Shown: positions 8,167-16,598 of the stretch, piece after piece
Layout of the letters: each line of letters begins with the position of its first letter
Position numbering within the stretch: the stretch's first letter is position 1
NCBI RefSeq assembly: GCF_027257875.1
Contig: NZ_JAPVQY010000020.1
Span: 53,289 to 117,288 of the forward strand
Length of the DNA stretch: 64,000 nt
Direction of reading: 5' to 3'
DNA from: Burkholderia sp. IMCC1007
GTDB lineage: Bacteria; Pseudomonadota; Gammaproteobacteria; Burkholderiales; Burkholderiaceae
The notes under the pieces: model-generated
Told to the model about the DNA's origin: nothing
Database searches by the model: none
What the model saw: only the letters and a program-made list of their open reading frames with translations
Position numbers and translations under genes: made by a program

Positions 8167-8642
8167 TGACTCAGCCTACCCGCTCCCCGGATGCGCCCTC
8201 CGGCTTTACCTGGCCGGTGCGCGTGTACTACGAGGATACCGATGCAGGCGGCATCGTTTTCTATGCCAACTACCTGAAGTTCTTCGAGCGCGCCCGCACC
8301 GAATGGCTGCGCGCGTGCGGCATCGACCAGCGCCGGCTCGCCGACGACACCGGCGCGATTTTCATCGTCCGCAGCACGTCGCTCGACTACCGCGCACCGG
8401 CGCGACTCGACGACGCACTGGCCATCACGAGCCGGCCCGGACGCATCGGCCGCGCATCGGTGGAATTCACGCAGGAAGCATGGCGTGGCAACACGCTGCT
8501 CGTCGCCGGACATATCCGCCTCGGCTGCGTCGACCGTACCGGCATTCGGCCCGCGGCGATCCCGCCGGTCGTACTCGACGCGCTGCATCGCGGGCCCGTC
8601 ACCGACGCCGGGCAGACTGTATTGTCAACGAAGCTCGAATGA
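8166..8642 (+). CDS. ybgC: Tol-Pal system-associated acyl-CoA thioesterase
   Basis: This 158-residue hot-dog thioesterase has the YbgC signature YYEDTDAGGIVFYANYLKFF, with the catalytic Asp in DTDAGG, followed by FERARTEWL. YbgC hydrolyses acyl-CoA thioesters at the inner membrane and heads the tol-pal cluster in most proteobacteria, as here. ATG 8166 is chosen over an upstream in-frame ATG at 8157 because the latter overlaps the -10 box. About 20 residues precede the hot-dog core. A gap of 130 bases separates it from tolQ. Confidence 0.93.
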   Translation: MTQPTRSPDAPSGFTWPVRVYYEDTDAGGIVFYANYLKFFERARTEWLRACGIDQRRLADDTGAIFIVRSTSLDYRAPARLDDALAITSRPGRIGRASVEFTQEAWRGNTLLVAGHIRLGCVDRTGIRPAAIPPVVLDALHRGPVTDAGQTVLSTKLE

Positions 8643-8772
8643 GCACCGTTTAGACAAGGCCCATGAACTTGCCTTCCTGAATCGATACTAAGCAAGGTTC
8701 GGCGCCAGGCCAGACCGGCGCGCCGCGCCGCACGCGTACCCGGCGCCCCGATGGGACGTTACTCAAACCTCT

Positions 8773-9450
8773 ATGAACACTTCTCAAGACCTGTCGATCA
8801 TTTCCCTCGTCCTCAACGCGAGCGTGCTGGCCCAGGCCGTGATGGGGCTGCTGCTGCTGCTGTCGCTGATGTCGTGGACCTTCATTTTCCGCAAGTGGTT
8901 CGCGATTCGCCGTGCGCGCGCGCAGACCGAACGCTTCGAGCGGGATTTCTGGTCGGGCGGCGACCTGCAGGCGCTGTATCAGAGCGCGGCCAACAACCGC
9001 CATACGATCGGCGCGCTCGAGCGGATCTTCGAATCGGGGATGCGCGAATTCCTGAAGGCGAAGGAAAAGCGCCTCAGCGATCCGGGCCTCGTGCTCGACG
9101 GTGCGCGTCGCGCGATGCGTGCGTCGTTCCAGCGTGAAATGGACGTGCTCGAAGCGAACCTCGCGTTCCTCGCGTCGGTCGGCTCGGTCAGCCCGTACAT
9201 CGGTCTGTTCGGCACGGTGTGGGGGATCATGAACTCGTTCCGCGGCCTCGCGAACGTGCAGCAGGCCACGCTCGCGAACGTCGCGCCGGGCATTGCGGAA
9301 GCGCTCGTCGCGACCGCAATCGGCCTGTTCGCCGCGATTCCGGCAGTCGTCGCGTACAACCGCTACGCGCACGACATCGACCGCCTCGCGATCCGCTTCG
9401 AGACCTTCATCGAAGAGTTCTCGAACATCCTGCAGCGTCAGGCCCAGTAA
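8773..9450 (+). CDS. tolQ: Tol-Pal motor subunit TolQ
   Basis: This 225-residue inner-membrane protein has three hydrophobic helices (about residues 18-40, 135-158 and 170-192). The helix 2-3 region carries GSVSPYIGLFGTVWGIMNSF and the proton-path Thr/Gly pattern of the TolQ/ExbB/MotA family. TolQ forms a pentamer around TolR, and with it harvests the proton motive force to drive TolA for outer-membrane constriction during division. The gene is in line with tolR, ten bases away, and is of normal length. Confidence 0.96.
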   Translation: MNTSQDLSIISLVLNASVLAQAVMGLLLLLSLMSWTFIFRKWFAIRRARAQTERFERDFWSGGDLQALYQSAANNRHTIGALERIFESGMREFLKAKEKRLSDPGLVLDGARRAMRASFQREMDVLEANLAFLASVGSVSPYIGLFGTVWGIMNSFRGLANVQQATLANVAPGIAEALVATAIGLFAAIPAVVAYNRYAHDIDRLAIRFETFIEEFSNILQRQAQ

Positions 9451-9460
9451 GGAGCGCGCC

Positions 9461-9910
9461 ATGGCAGGAAGCCCCATTCGATCCAGCATGCGCGGCGGCC
9501 GTTCGCGCCGCGCGATGGCCGACATCAACGTCGTGCCGTACATCGACGTGATGCTCGTGCTGCTCGTGATCTTCATGGTCACGGCACCGCTCGTCGCCCC
9601 GTCGATCATCAATCTGCCGACCGTCGGCAATGCCGCGCCGCAGGAGCAGACGCCGCCCGTCGTCGTCAACATCAAGGCCGACCGGACGATGAGCGTCAAG
9701 TACAAGGGCGACTCCGGCGCGACGCAGGAAGACACGATGACCAAGGGCGAGCTCGACAGCTTCATCGCGTCCCGTCAGGCTGACCATCCCGACCAGCCGG
9801 TCGTGATCGCGGCCGACAAGACCGTGCAGTACGATGCCGTCATGACTGTGATGTCGGATCTGAAGGCGCGCGGCGTCAAGCGCGTCGGCCTCCTCGTCAA
9901 ATCGCAATGA
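9461..9910 (+). CDS. tolR: Tol-Pal motor subunit TolR
   Basis: This 149-residue protein has a single N-terminal transmembrane helix beginning at MADINVVPYIDVMLVLLVIF. Asp29 corresponds to the essential proton-carrying Asp of TolR/ExbD. A periplasmic domain of about 100 residues follows. The start follows GGAG with correct spacing. The gene overlaps tolA by four bases (ATGA). Confidence 0.96.
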   Translation: MAGSPIRSSMRGGRSRRAMADINVVPYIDVMLVLLVIFMVTAPLVAPSIINLPTVGNAAPQEQTPPVVVNIKADRTMSVKYKGDSGATQEDTMTKGELDSFIASRQADHPDQPVVIAADKTVQYDAVMTVMSDLKARGVKRVGLLVKSQ

Positions 9911-10983
9911 ACCGGCAGCAATCCACGCGCGGCAACGCCTACCCGCCTCAGCCTCCTCGCGAGCGCGGCACCTGGCGTGCGTTCGCGCTCGCCGCGCTGA
10001 TGCATGTGCTGCTGGCGCTGTTTCTCTATCACGGCGTGCAATGGCAGAACAGCACGCCGGCAGGCGCCGAAGCCGAGCTGTGGACTGCGGTGCCCGACGT
10101 CCCCACGCCGCGCCCCGTCGTGCCGCCGCCGCCCGCGAAGGTGGCGCCGCCCGCTCCGCCCGTGCGCGACGAGCAGGCCGACATCGCATTGCAGCAGAAG
10201 AAGCGGCAGCAGGAAGCGGCCGCGCGTGAAGCGCTGCTCGAGCAGCAGCAGCGCCGCGCGCAGCAACTGAAAAAGCAGGAAGACGAAGCCCGGCGCGCGC
10301 AGCTCGCCGCCCAGCAGGCCGCCGCGCTCGCCGCGCAAAAGGCCGCCGAGCGCGAAAAGCAGAAGCAGGCGGACAAGCTGAAGCAACAGCAGCTCGTCGA
10401 GCAGCAAAAACTCGAACAGCAGAAGCTTCAACAGCAGAAGCAGGCGCAGCTCGAGGCGCAGCAGGCGGCGAAGGCCAAGGCCGATGCGGCCGCGAAGGCG
10501 AAGGCGGAAGCCCAGGCGCAGGCCAAAGCGAAGGCGAAGGCCGAAGCGAAGGCCGAAGCGGCTGCGCGCGCGAAGGCCGAAGCGGCATCGAAGGCGAAGC
10601 TCGACCAGGAACGGAACGCACGCCTCGCGCAGATGCAGGGCATGGCAGGCGCCGGTGAAGGCGGCGGCCAGGGCCTCGCGCACAGCGGCACCGGCACGGG
10701 TTCCGGTGGCAATGCCGCGTCGCCCGGCTATCCTGACAAGGTGCGCCGCCGCGTGAAGCCGAACATCGTCTGGGGCGGCGAGCGCGCCGGCCTGACGACC
10801 GTCGTCGCGATCCGCTGTACGCCATCGGGCGACGTGCTGAGCGTTTCGATCCGCCGTTCGAGCGGAAATTCGGGGTGGGATCAAGCCGTGGTCAATGCGA
10901 TCCAGGCGTCGGTCCCGTTGCCGCCCGATTCTAACGGTCGTACCCCGCCGGACATTACGATTACCTTCAAGGCGGCGGAGTGA
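9907..10983 (+). CDS. tolA: Tol-Pal energy-transducing protein TolA
   Basis: This 358-residue protein has an N-terminal anchor helix (about 23-43: [15 protein letters not shown]). A Pro-rich hinge (residues 60-85) follows. Next is a very long helical domain II of Lys/Ala/Gln/Glu repeats (about 95-240), encoded by low-complexity DNA at 10190-10620. A Gly-rich spacer then leads to a C-terminal TonB/TolA-type domain (about 275-358). TolA spans the periplasm and contacts Pal and TolB. The domain order and length are usual for Burkholderia-type TolA. Confidence 0.95.
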   Translation: MNRQQSTRGNAYPPQPPRERGTWRAFALAALMHVLLALFLYHGVQWQNSTPAGAEAELWTAVPDVPTPRPVVPPPPAKVAPPAPPVRDEQADIALQQKKRQQEAAAREALLEQQQRRAQQLKKQEDEARRAQLAAQQAAALAAQKAAEREKQKQADKLKQQQLVEQQKLEQQKLQQQKQAQLEAQQAAKAKADAAAKAKAEAQAQAKAKAKAEAKAEAAARAKAEAASKAKLDQERNARLAQMQGMAGAGEGGGQGLAHSGTGTGSGGNAASPGYPDKVRRRVKPNIVWGGERAGLTTVVAIRCTPSGDVLSVSIRRSSGNSGWDQAVVNAIQASVPLPPDSNGRTPPDITITFKAAE

Positions 10984-11092
10984 ACGCAAAAGCGCTTACA
11001 CTCCGGGCGTCGCTGTCAGACGGGAACGAATCGGGTATTTTTACTGTCTCTGCGGTTGCGCAGCGATTCAAGTCATACGGGAAGCAAGAAGC

Positions 11093-12388
11093 ATGAGTTT
11101 GATGACGAAGCTAGGTTTCAGGGCACTCGTGGCCTCGTGTCTGATTGCCGCGGGCGGCAGCGCCAACGCGCAGGTCAACGTGCTGATCACCGGCGTTGGT
11201 TCGAGCCAGTTCCCCATCGCGACCGCGAACTTCGCGAACGAAGCGGGCCTGCCGCAGCAGGTCACGTCGATCGTCCGCGCGGATCTCGCCCGCAGCGGCA
11301 AATTCACCAATATCGACGCGGGCAGCACGCCCGTGCCCGAGACCGCATCGGTCGATCTCGGCGCATGGAAGGCCAAGGGCGCCAATGCGTTCGTCGCCGG
11401 CAGCGTGAATCGCGAAGGAAACGGCCAGTACAAGGTGAACTTCATCCTGTACGACACCGTGAAGCAGCAAAGCCTCGGCGGCCTGTCGCTGACGGCGAAC
11501 GACAACACGCTGCGCACGGCCGGCCACAAGATCGCCGACTACATCTACCAGAAGCTGCTCGGCGTGCGCGGCGTGTTCGCCACGCGCCTGTCGTACGTGA
11601 TCAAGACGGGCAACCGCTACCAGCTGCAGATCTCGGATTCCGACGGCCAGAACGCGCGTATCGCGCTGTCGAGCACGGAGCCGATCATCTCGCCGGCATG
11701 GTCGCCCAGCGGCACGAAGGTCGCGTACGTGTCGTTCGAGCGCAAGAAGCCGATCGTCTACATCCACGACCTGCCGACGGGCCGCCGCTACATGGTCTCC
11801 GACCAGAAGGGCAACAACAGCGCACCGGCGTGGTCGCCGGACAGCAACACGCTCGCCGTCGCGCTGTCGCTCACCGGCAATACGCAAATCTATACGGTCA
11901 ACGCGAACGGCGGCGGCCTGCGCCGTCTCACGCAGAGCAGCTCGATCGACACCGAGCCGTTCTACTCGCCGGACGGCCGCTGGATCTACTTCACTAGCGA
12001 TCGCGGCGGTGCGCCGCAGATCTACCGGATGCCCGCGCAAGGCGAAAGCGCCGGCGCCGCGCAGCGCGTGACTTTCACCGGCAGCTACAACACCAGCCCG
12101 CGCATCAGCCCGGACGGCAAGCTGCTCGCTTACATCTCCCGCACGGGCGGGGGCTTCAAGCTGTACGTTCAGGATCTGCAATCGGGCGCGGCGAACGCCA
12201 TCACCAACACGAATCGCGACGAATCGCCGAGCTTCGCGGCAAACGGCCAGTACCTCCTCTACGCCACCCAGTCGGGCGGGCGCAACGTACTGGCCGCTGT
12301 GCCTTCCGACGGCAGCGCGCCGCCGCAGATCCTGTCCGTCCAGGGCGGCTCCGTTCGTGAGCCGTCGTGGGGGCCCTTCATGCAATGA
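11093..12388 (+). CDS. tolB: Tol-Pal beta-propeller protein TolB
   Basis: This 431-residue periplasmic protein has a signal peptide (cleavage after GGSANA). The TolB N-terminal domain follows, then a C-terminal six-bladed propeller of WD40-like PD40 repeats. The repeats are visible as recurring [32 protein letters not shown] and [16 protein letters not shown] blades. TolB binds Pal and TolA and helps outer-membrane invagination. ATG 11093 gives a proper signal peptide. The gene follows tolA by 110 bases and precedes pal by 17. Confidence 0.96.
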   Translation: MSLMTKLGFRALVASCLIAAGGSANAQVNVLITGVGSSQFPIATANFANEAGLPQQVTSIVRADLARSGKFTNIDAGSTPVPETASVDLGAWKAKGANAFVAGSVNREGNGQYKVNFILYDTVKQQSLGGLSLTANDNTLRTAGHKIADYIYQKLLGVRGVFATRLSYVIKTGNRYQLQISDSDGQNARIALSSTEPIISPAWSPSGTKVAYVSFERKKPIVYIHDLPTGRRYMVSDQKGNNSAPAWSPDSNTLAVALSLTGNTQIYTVNANGGGLRRLTQSSSIDTEPFYSPDGRWIYFTSDRGGAPQIYRMPAQGESAGAAQRVTFTGSYNTSPRISPDGKLLAYISRTGGGFKLYVQDLQSGAANAITNTNRDESPSFAANGQYLLYATQSGGRNVLAAVPSDGSAPPQILSVQGGSVREPSWGPFMQ

Positions 12389-12405
12389 CCAAAAGGAGAG
12401 TAACC

Positions 12406-12918
12406 ATGATGTCGAAAAAAGTTCGTCTGGCCCTGGCTGTGATGATGATCGGCGCGCTCGCAGCGTGTAAGTCGGGCGTGAAGCTCGACGACAAGGCGAA
12501 CAACGCGGGTGCGATGAGCACGCAGCCGAGCGCCGACAACGTCGCGCAAGTGAACGTCGATCCGCTGAACGATCCGAACAGCCCGCTCGCGAAGCGCAGC
12601 ATCTACTTCGATTTCGACAGCTATTCGGTGAAGGACGAATACCAGCCGCTGCTGCAGCAACACACGCAGTACCTGAAGAGCCACCCGCAGCGTCACGTGC
12701 TGATCCAGGGCAACACCGATGAACGCGGCACGAGCGAGTACAACCTCGCGCTGGGCCAGAAGCGTGCGGAAGCCGTTCGCCGCGCGATGGCACTCCTCGG
12801 CGTGAACGACTCGCAGATGGAAGCCGTGAGCCTCGGCAAGGAAAAGCCGCAGGCAACGGGTCACGACGAAGCATCGTGGGCGCAGAACCGTCGCGCCGAC
12901 CTCGTCTACCAACAGTAA
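12406..12918 (+). CDS. pal: Peptidoglycan-associated lipoprotein Pal
   Basis: This 170-residue lipoprotein has a signal sequence ending in the lipobox LAAC. The C-terminal OmpA-like domain carries SIYFDFDSYSVKDEY and the peptidoglycan-binding pattern GNTDERGTSEYNLALGQKRA. Pal is anchored in the outer membrane and is the partner of TolB/TolA. An AGGAG ribosome binding site is present. The Cys of the lipobox is about 23 residues from the start, as expected. Confidence 0.97.
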   Translation: MMSKKVRLALAVMMIGALAACKSGVKLDDKANNAGAMSTQPSADNVAQVNVDPLNDPNSPLAKRSIYFDFDSYSVKDEYQPLLQQHTQYLKSHPQRHVLIQGNTDERGTSEYNLALGQKRAEAVRRAMALLGVNDSQMEAVSLGKEKPQATGHDEASWAQNRRADLVYQQ

Positions 12919-12937
12919 GTAACGGAAGAATCGCCGT

Positions 12938-13687
12938 ATGACGCACCGTTTAACCTGGCTGCGCGTTGCCGCAGCATTCTGCGTCGCGGGCGCGGCGTGG
13001 TCGGCCGCGCCGGCGCACGCCGGCGTGTTCGACGACAACGAAGCGCGCCGCGCCGTGCTCGACCTGCGCAGCAAGACCGACAACCTGGCGAGCCAGTTGT
13101 CGGCCGCGCAGCGTACGATCCTCGATCAAACCGGCCGTCTCGATCAGCTGAACCAGCAGGTCGCGACGCTGCGCGGCGAGAACGAGGATCTGACGAACCG
13201 GCTGACGACGCTCGAGCGGCAGCAGAAGGAGTACTACCAGGATCTCGACGCGCGGCTCAAGAAGTTCGAGCCGCAGCAGGCGACGATCGACGGTGTCGAA
13301 GGCACCGTGCAGCCGGGTGAAACGGAAGCGCTCAGCGCGGCGCAGCAGCAGTTCCGCAACGGTAACTTCAAGGCTGCCGCGGCGTCGTTCCGCAGCTTCA
13401 TCGCGAAGTATCCGCAGAGCCCGTACCAGCCGACCGCGCAATACTGGCTCGGCAATGCGCAATACGCGCTGCGCGACTATCGCGGCTCCACGGCAACGTG
13501 GCAAGCGATCGTCAGCAAGTATCCGCAGCATCCGCGCGCGGCCGACGCCCTCGTCGCAATCGGCACGAACCAGCTCGAACAAGGCCAGAAGGCGGCCGCG
13601 AAGAAGACGTACGAGCAGGTCGTGTCGCAGTACGCCGGGTCGAACGCTGCGCAGACGGCACAGGGCAAGCTCGAAAGCATCAAATAA
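12938..13687 (+). CDS. cpoB: Cell division coordinator CpoB (YbgF)
   Basis: This 249-residue periplasmic protein has a signal peptide (AAWSAAPAHA). A coiled-coil trimerisation segment spans about residues 45-105 and is rich in Gln/Leu heptads. A C-terminal TPR domain with three repeats (QFRNGNFKAAAASFRSFI, QYALRDYRGSTATWQAI and similar) follows. CpoB couples Tol-Pal constriction to PBP1B-driven peptidoglycan synthesis. It is the last gene of the tol-pal operon and is followed at once by a strong hairpin. Confidence 0.95.
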   Translation: MTHRLTWLRVAAAFCVAGAAWSAAPAHAGVFDDNEARRAVLDLRSKTDNLASQLSAAQRTILDQTGRLDQLNQQVATLRGENEDLTNRLTTLERQQKEYYQDLDARLKKFEPQQATIDGVEGTVQPGETEALSAAQQQFRNGNFKAAAASFRSFIAKYPQSPYQPTAQYWLGNAQYALRDYRGSTATWQAIVSKYPQHPRAADALVAIGTNQLEQGQKAAAKKTYEQVVSQYAGSNAAQTAQGKLESIK

Positions 13688-13692
13688 TTATC

Positions 13693-13732
13693 GCGGCGGG
13701 TTGTTGACAGCTCAATAACCCGTCGCTATAAT
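13693..13732 (+). terminator. Long hairpin after cpoB that contains the tRNA-Lys -35 box
   Basis: Bases 13693-13707 pair with 13712-13726 over 15 positions (two as G-U) around a four-base loop CAGC, forming an unusually stable RNA hairpin. It is followed by TATAATCTTTTGCTCTTT. Read as RNA from cpoB, it should act as the tol-pal terminator, although the U-run is interrupted. The same DNA carries the TTGACA of the tRNA promoter. Confidence 0.7.
13704..13732 (+). promoter_or_regulatory. Consensus sigma-70 promoter for tRNA-Lys
   Basis: TTGACA (13704-13709) and TATAAT (13727-13732) are both perfect consensus and are separated by exactly 17 bases. The start of transcription would be near 13739, about 60 bases before the tRNA. 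The -35 box lies in the upper stem and loop of the cpoB-proximal hairpin. Confidence 0.9.
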
Positions 13733-13800
13733 CTTTTGCTCTTTGGGTCGCTTGCCAAGTTGTACAAGCAACGAACCGACAGAACAGGTTTCAAGAACGT

Positions 13801-13877
13801 GGGGTGGTAACTCAGTTGGTTAGAGTATCTGACTTTTAATCAGAGAGTCGAGGGTTCGAGTCCCTCCCACCCTACCA
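13801..13877 (+). tRNA. tRNA-Lys (anticodon UUU)
   Basis: This 77-base cloverleaf includes an encoded CCA. The acceptor GGGGTGG pairs with CCACCCT (one G-U). The D-arm is ACTC/GAGT with loop AGTTGGTTA, and the anticodon stem is TCTGA/TCAGA with loop CTTTTAA, giving UUU. The T-arm is GAGGG/CCCTC with TTCGAGT. It is preceded by its own consensus promoter and followed by a strong terminator. Confidence 0.98.
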
Positions 13878-13899
13878 ACTATCTTCGATAGTGCAAATA

Positions 13900-13922
13900 G
13901 CCTCCCTCGCGGAGGCTTTTTT
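13900..13922 (+). terminator. Rho-independent terminator of tRNA-Lys
   Basis: The stem GCCTCC (13900-13905) pairs with GGAGGC (13911-13916) over the loop CTCGC and is followed directly by six T residues. It has the classic intrinsic terminator form. Confidence 0.93.
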
Positions 13923-14203
13923 GCGTCTGTTGCTTTTGCGGCAGGACGTCCGTTCCTCGTGCATATCGTCCTGCACCAATGGAACGTCTGCATCGTCATG
14001 CGCGCCGGCACGAATCAATCGGCCGTACGGCAATCCCGCGGTGCGCCGGCGCTTGCTGCCCGCCGAGGTTCGTCGCGCGACGCGCGGCCGCAACGGCCGC
14101 CCGCCCCGCGCGCCGTCATTCCGTCACGGACGGCGCGGAATCCACGTCGGTGAAACGCGGGGTAGCAGCTTTGCCGCGCCGCACGGCGAGCGCGCTTGCG
14201 GCC

Positions 14204-15151
14204 TTACACGCGGCGCTGCGCGCGCCGCCAGCGCCCCGGCGTCGTGCCGAGCACCGCGCGAAACGCCTTGCCGAAAGCCGCCTCCGACTGATAGCCGACG
14301 GCCTGTCCGATCTCCGCCTGTCCGCGCTGCGTATCCTGCAGCAGCGCGCACGCATGCATCATCCGGATCTGCGCGACGAACGCGCCGACGCTCATCCCGG
14401 CCTTCTCGCGGAAATGCCGTGCGTAGGTGGCCCGCGACATCGCGGATGCCGCGCCGAGCGATTCGACCGTCCACGGCTGCGCCGGCGCCTGCAGCACGGC
14501 CTGGACCGACGGGCCGAGCCGCGCGTCGGCGGCGAGCGCGAGCCAGCCGGCCGGCACGCTGGCATCGCGGCCGTATGCGCGCAGCGCGTACGCGAGCAGC
14601 GCCTGCCCGAGCGCATTCACGATCGCGCGTGCGCCCGGCTGCGCATTCGACGCCTCGGCACGCAGCACGCTCGTCAGCAGTTGCAGCGGCGCAGGCCCCG
14701 ATGCTTCGCGCAGCCCGACGTGCAGCATGCGCGGCAGCGTGCGCATCAGCAATTCGCCGGCGCCGCGCGCATAGACGAAGCGCCCGCACAGCACGTCCAC
14801 GCTCGCGCCGCCCGGTGCACCCGGATCGAGATTCGACTTGACCGGCAGCACCGCGCCGCCGTCCGCGCCAGGCTCGCGCAGCGGCGCAACCGGCTTCGCG
14901 CGGCCGCCCCCGACATCGGACAGATCGTGCGCGTCGCCCGCGGGCAGCAGCACGAAGTCGCCGTCGGCCAGCTGCAGCGCGCGCCCGTCGGCGGTACGGA
15001 TCCGGCACGTGCCCGCCAGCACCAGGTGGAACGCCGCCTCGCCGGGCGGCAACGGATCGTGCGGAATCGCGAACGGGCCGTCGAGCAGGCAGCGCACGTC
15101 GAGCTCGACATGGCTGCGGCCCAGCGACAACAGTTGACTCAATGCGTCCAT
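14204..15151 (-). CDS. AraC family transcriptional regulator (cupin N-terminal domain)
   Basis: This 315-residue regulator has an N-terminal cupin-type sensor domain (about 1-190; FHLVLAGTCRIRTADGRALQLADGDFVLLPAGDAH). A C-terminal AraC double helix-turn-helix domain follows (about 215-312), with LGAASAMSRATYARHFREKAG and the second helix pair ending in GYQSEAAFGKAFRAVLGTTPGRWR. It is divergent from an AhpD-like gene with 129 bases between the starts, so that gene is the likely target. The inducer is unknown. The related cupin_6-type AraC proteins often control small oxidoreductase or detoxification genes. Confidence 0.92.
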   Translation of the reverse strand: MDALSQLLSLGRSHVELDVRCLLDGPFAIPHDPLPPGEAAFHLVLAGTCRIRTADGRALQLADGDFVLLPAGDAHDLSDVGGGRAKPVAPLREPGADGGAVLPVKSNLDPGAPGGASVDVLCGRFVYARGAGELLMRTLPRMLHVGLREASGPAPLQLLTSVLRAEASNAQPGARAIVNALGQALLAYALRAYGRDASVPAGWLALAADARLGPSVQAVLQAPAQPWTVESLGAASAMSRATYARHFREKAGMSVGAFVAQIRMMHACALLQDTQRGQAEIGQAVGYQSEAAFGKAFRAVLGTTPGRWRRAQRRV

Positions 15152-15280
15152 GAGACGTTCGCGCTAAAAATTGACACTGTAGCGTATCGAAACCCTCAGC
15201 ATGAGCGATCAGAATAGCCCTGCATCGCCGGAGACCGCGGCAACCGCCGCCCCGCTCCACCACTTTCGAAAGGACACATC

Positions 15281-15610
15281 ATGCTGAACTGGAACGAATA
15301 TCGGAAGGAACTCTCGACGCGCATCGGCGAGATCGCCAAGCTGTCGCCCGATACGCTGGCCGGCTACAAGGCGCTGTCCGGCGCCGGCGCCAAGACGGGT
15401 CATCTCGATGCGAAGACGCGCGAGCTGATCGCACTCGCGGTGGCCGTCACGACGCGCTGCGACGGCTGTATCGCGGTGCATACGGCCGAAGCCGCGAAGC
15501 ATGGCGCGACCAAGGAGGAAGTGGCGGAAGCGCTCGGCGTCGCGATCGCGCTGAATGCCGGCGCGGCGCTCGTGTACTCCGCGCGCGTGATGGACGCGCT
15601 CGGCGACTGA
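15281..15610 (+). CDS. Carboxymuconolactone decarboxylase / AhpD-like protein
   Basis: This 109-residue all-helical protein has the AhpD-type active site Cys60-Asp-Gly-Cys63 followed by His67 (RCDGCIAVH) inside a helix. It also has the family segment ALGVAIALNAGAALVYSARVMDA. The CxxC-x3-H pattern suggests peroxidase or disulfide reductase chemistry rather than true carboxymuconolactone decarboxylation. AAGGA lies at good spacing to the ATG. It is divergent from an AraC regulator. The substrate cannot be told from sequence. Confidence 0.9.
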   Translation: MLNWNEYRKELSTRIGEIAKLSPDTLAGYKALSGAGAKTGHLDAKTRELIALAVAVTTRCDGCIAVHTAEAAKHGATKEEVAEALGVAIALNAGAALVYSARVMDALGD

Positions 15611-15667
15611 CCATCGCAGCCGCGCGCCACCCGGCGCGACGCATCACATGACCATCGCGGCGGCCCT

Positions 15668-15691
15668 GGCCGATCGGCCGATCGGCCGGCC
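15668..15691. repeat. Tandem CCGATCGG palindromes
   Basis: Two copies of the palindrome CCGATCGG lie back to back within a GGCC-flanked stretch, between the AhpD-like gene and the amidotransferase. It could be a regulator site or chance in GC-rich DNA. No -35/-10 pair can be tied to it. Confidence 0.4.
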
Positions 15692-15764
15692 GCCGCGGCT
15701 CGCGTTCGGCTGCGCCGCGAAGTCGGCTACCATGCGCGAACGATCCATCGCGAAGGAGCATGCC

Positions 15765-16598
15765 ATGTGCCGCTGGCTCGCTTATACGGGTAATCCGATC
15801 CATCTCGAAACGGTGCTGTTTCGCGCGAAGCACTCGCTGATCGACCAGAGCCTGCATTCGGAGCTGGGCGCGACGACGACCAACGGCGACGGCTTCGGCA
15901 TCGGCTGGTACGGCCGCCCCGAAGAACTCCCGTTTCGCTACCGCTCCGTGCATCCCGCGTGGAACGACCGTAACCTGCGGGAAGCCGCACGCGCGATCCG
16001 CTCGCGGATGTTCATCGCGCACATCCGCGCGGCGACCGACACGCCCGTGCAGGAAACCAACTGCCACCCGTTCCGCCACGGCCGCTGGCTGTTCGCGCAC
16101 AACGGGCTGATCCGCGATTTCCACAAGCTGCGCCGCGACCTGACGATGAAGGTCGACCCCGCGCTGTTCCCGACGCTTGAAGGCTCGACCGACTCCGAGC
16201 TGATGTTCCGCCTCGCGCTGACCTACGGCCTCGAACAGACGCCGCTGCCGGCGCTCGAACGCATGGTGGGCGTGGTCGAGGAAACGGCCGCGCGGTATCG
16301 CGTTGCCGAGCCGCTCAACATGACGATCTGCGCCACGGACGGCGAGCGGATCATCGCCGTGCGCTATTCGAGCGAACGGCAATCGCGCTCGCTGTTTCAC
16401 AGCACGTCGTTCAAGCATCTGCACGAACTCTATCCGCACAATCCGCGGATTGCCGAAGCCGGCGACGACGCGTTCATGGTCGTGTCGGAGCCGCTCGTCG
16501 ACCTGCGCGGCGCATGGGAGGAAGTGCCGGAAAGCATGGCGATCGTCGCGCATGGCGCCGACGTGCAGCAGCGGGCGTTCCATCCGCGGCATAAGTAG
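15765..16598 (+). CDS. Class II glutamine amidotransferase, YafJ-like
   Basis: This 277-residue protein starts MCRWLAYTG, so removal of Met exposes the Ntn-type catalytic Cys2. The glutaminase fold features are present: GDGFGIGWYG, HIRAATDTPVQETNCHPF and WLFAHNGLIRDF. The family of YafJ/Type 2 glutamine amidotransferases has no established acceptor reaction, and no synthetase domain is fused here. The ATG at 15765 has AAGGAG at good spacing; the frame is open further upstream but would destroy the N-terminal Cys. It lies directly before the polysaccharide locus but shows no link to it. Confidence 0.9.
   Translation: MCRWLAYTGNPIHLETVLFRAKHSLIDQSLHSELGATTTNGDGFGIGWYGRPEELPFRYRSVHPAWNDRNLREAARAIRSRMFIAHIRAATDTPVQETNCHPFRHGRWLFAHNGLIRDFHKLRRDLTMKVDPALFPTLEGSTDSELMFRLALTYGLEQTPLPALERMVGVVEETAARYRVAEPLNMTICATDGERIIAVRYSSERQSRSLFHSTSFKHLHELYPHNPRIAEAGDDAFMVVSEPLVDLRGAWEEVPESMAIVAHGADVQQRAFHPRHK

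Noticed and set aside
10190..10620. Low-complexity AAG/GCG/CAG repeats as a possible repeat array
   Set aside because: They encode the long Lys/Ala/Gln helix of TolA domain II and are not a DNA-level array.
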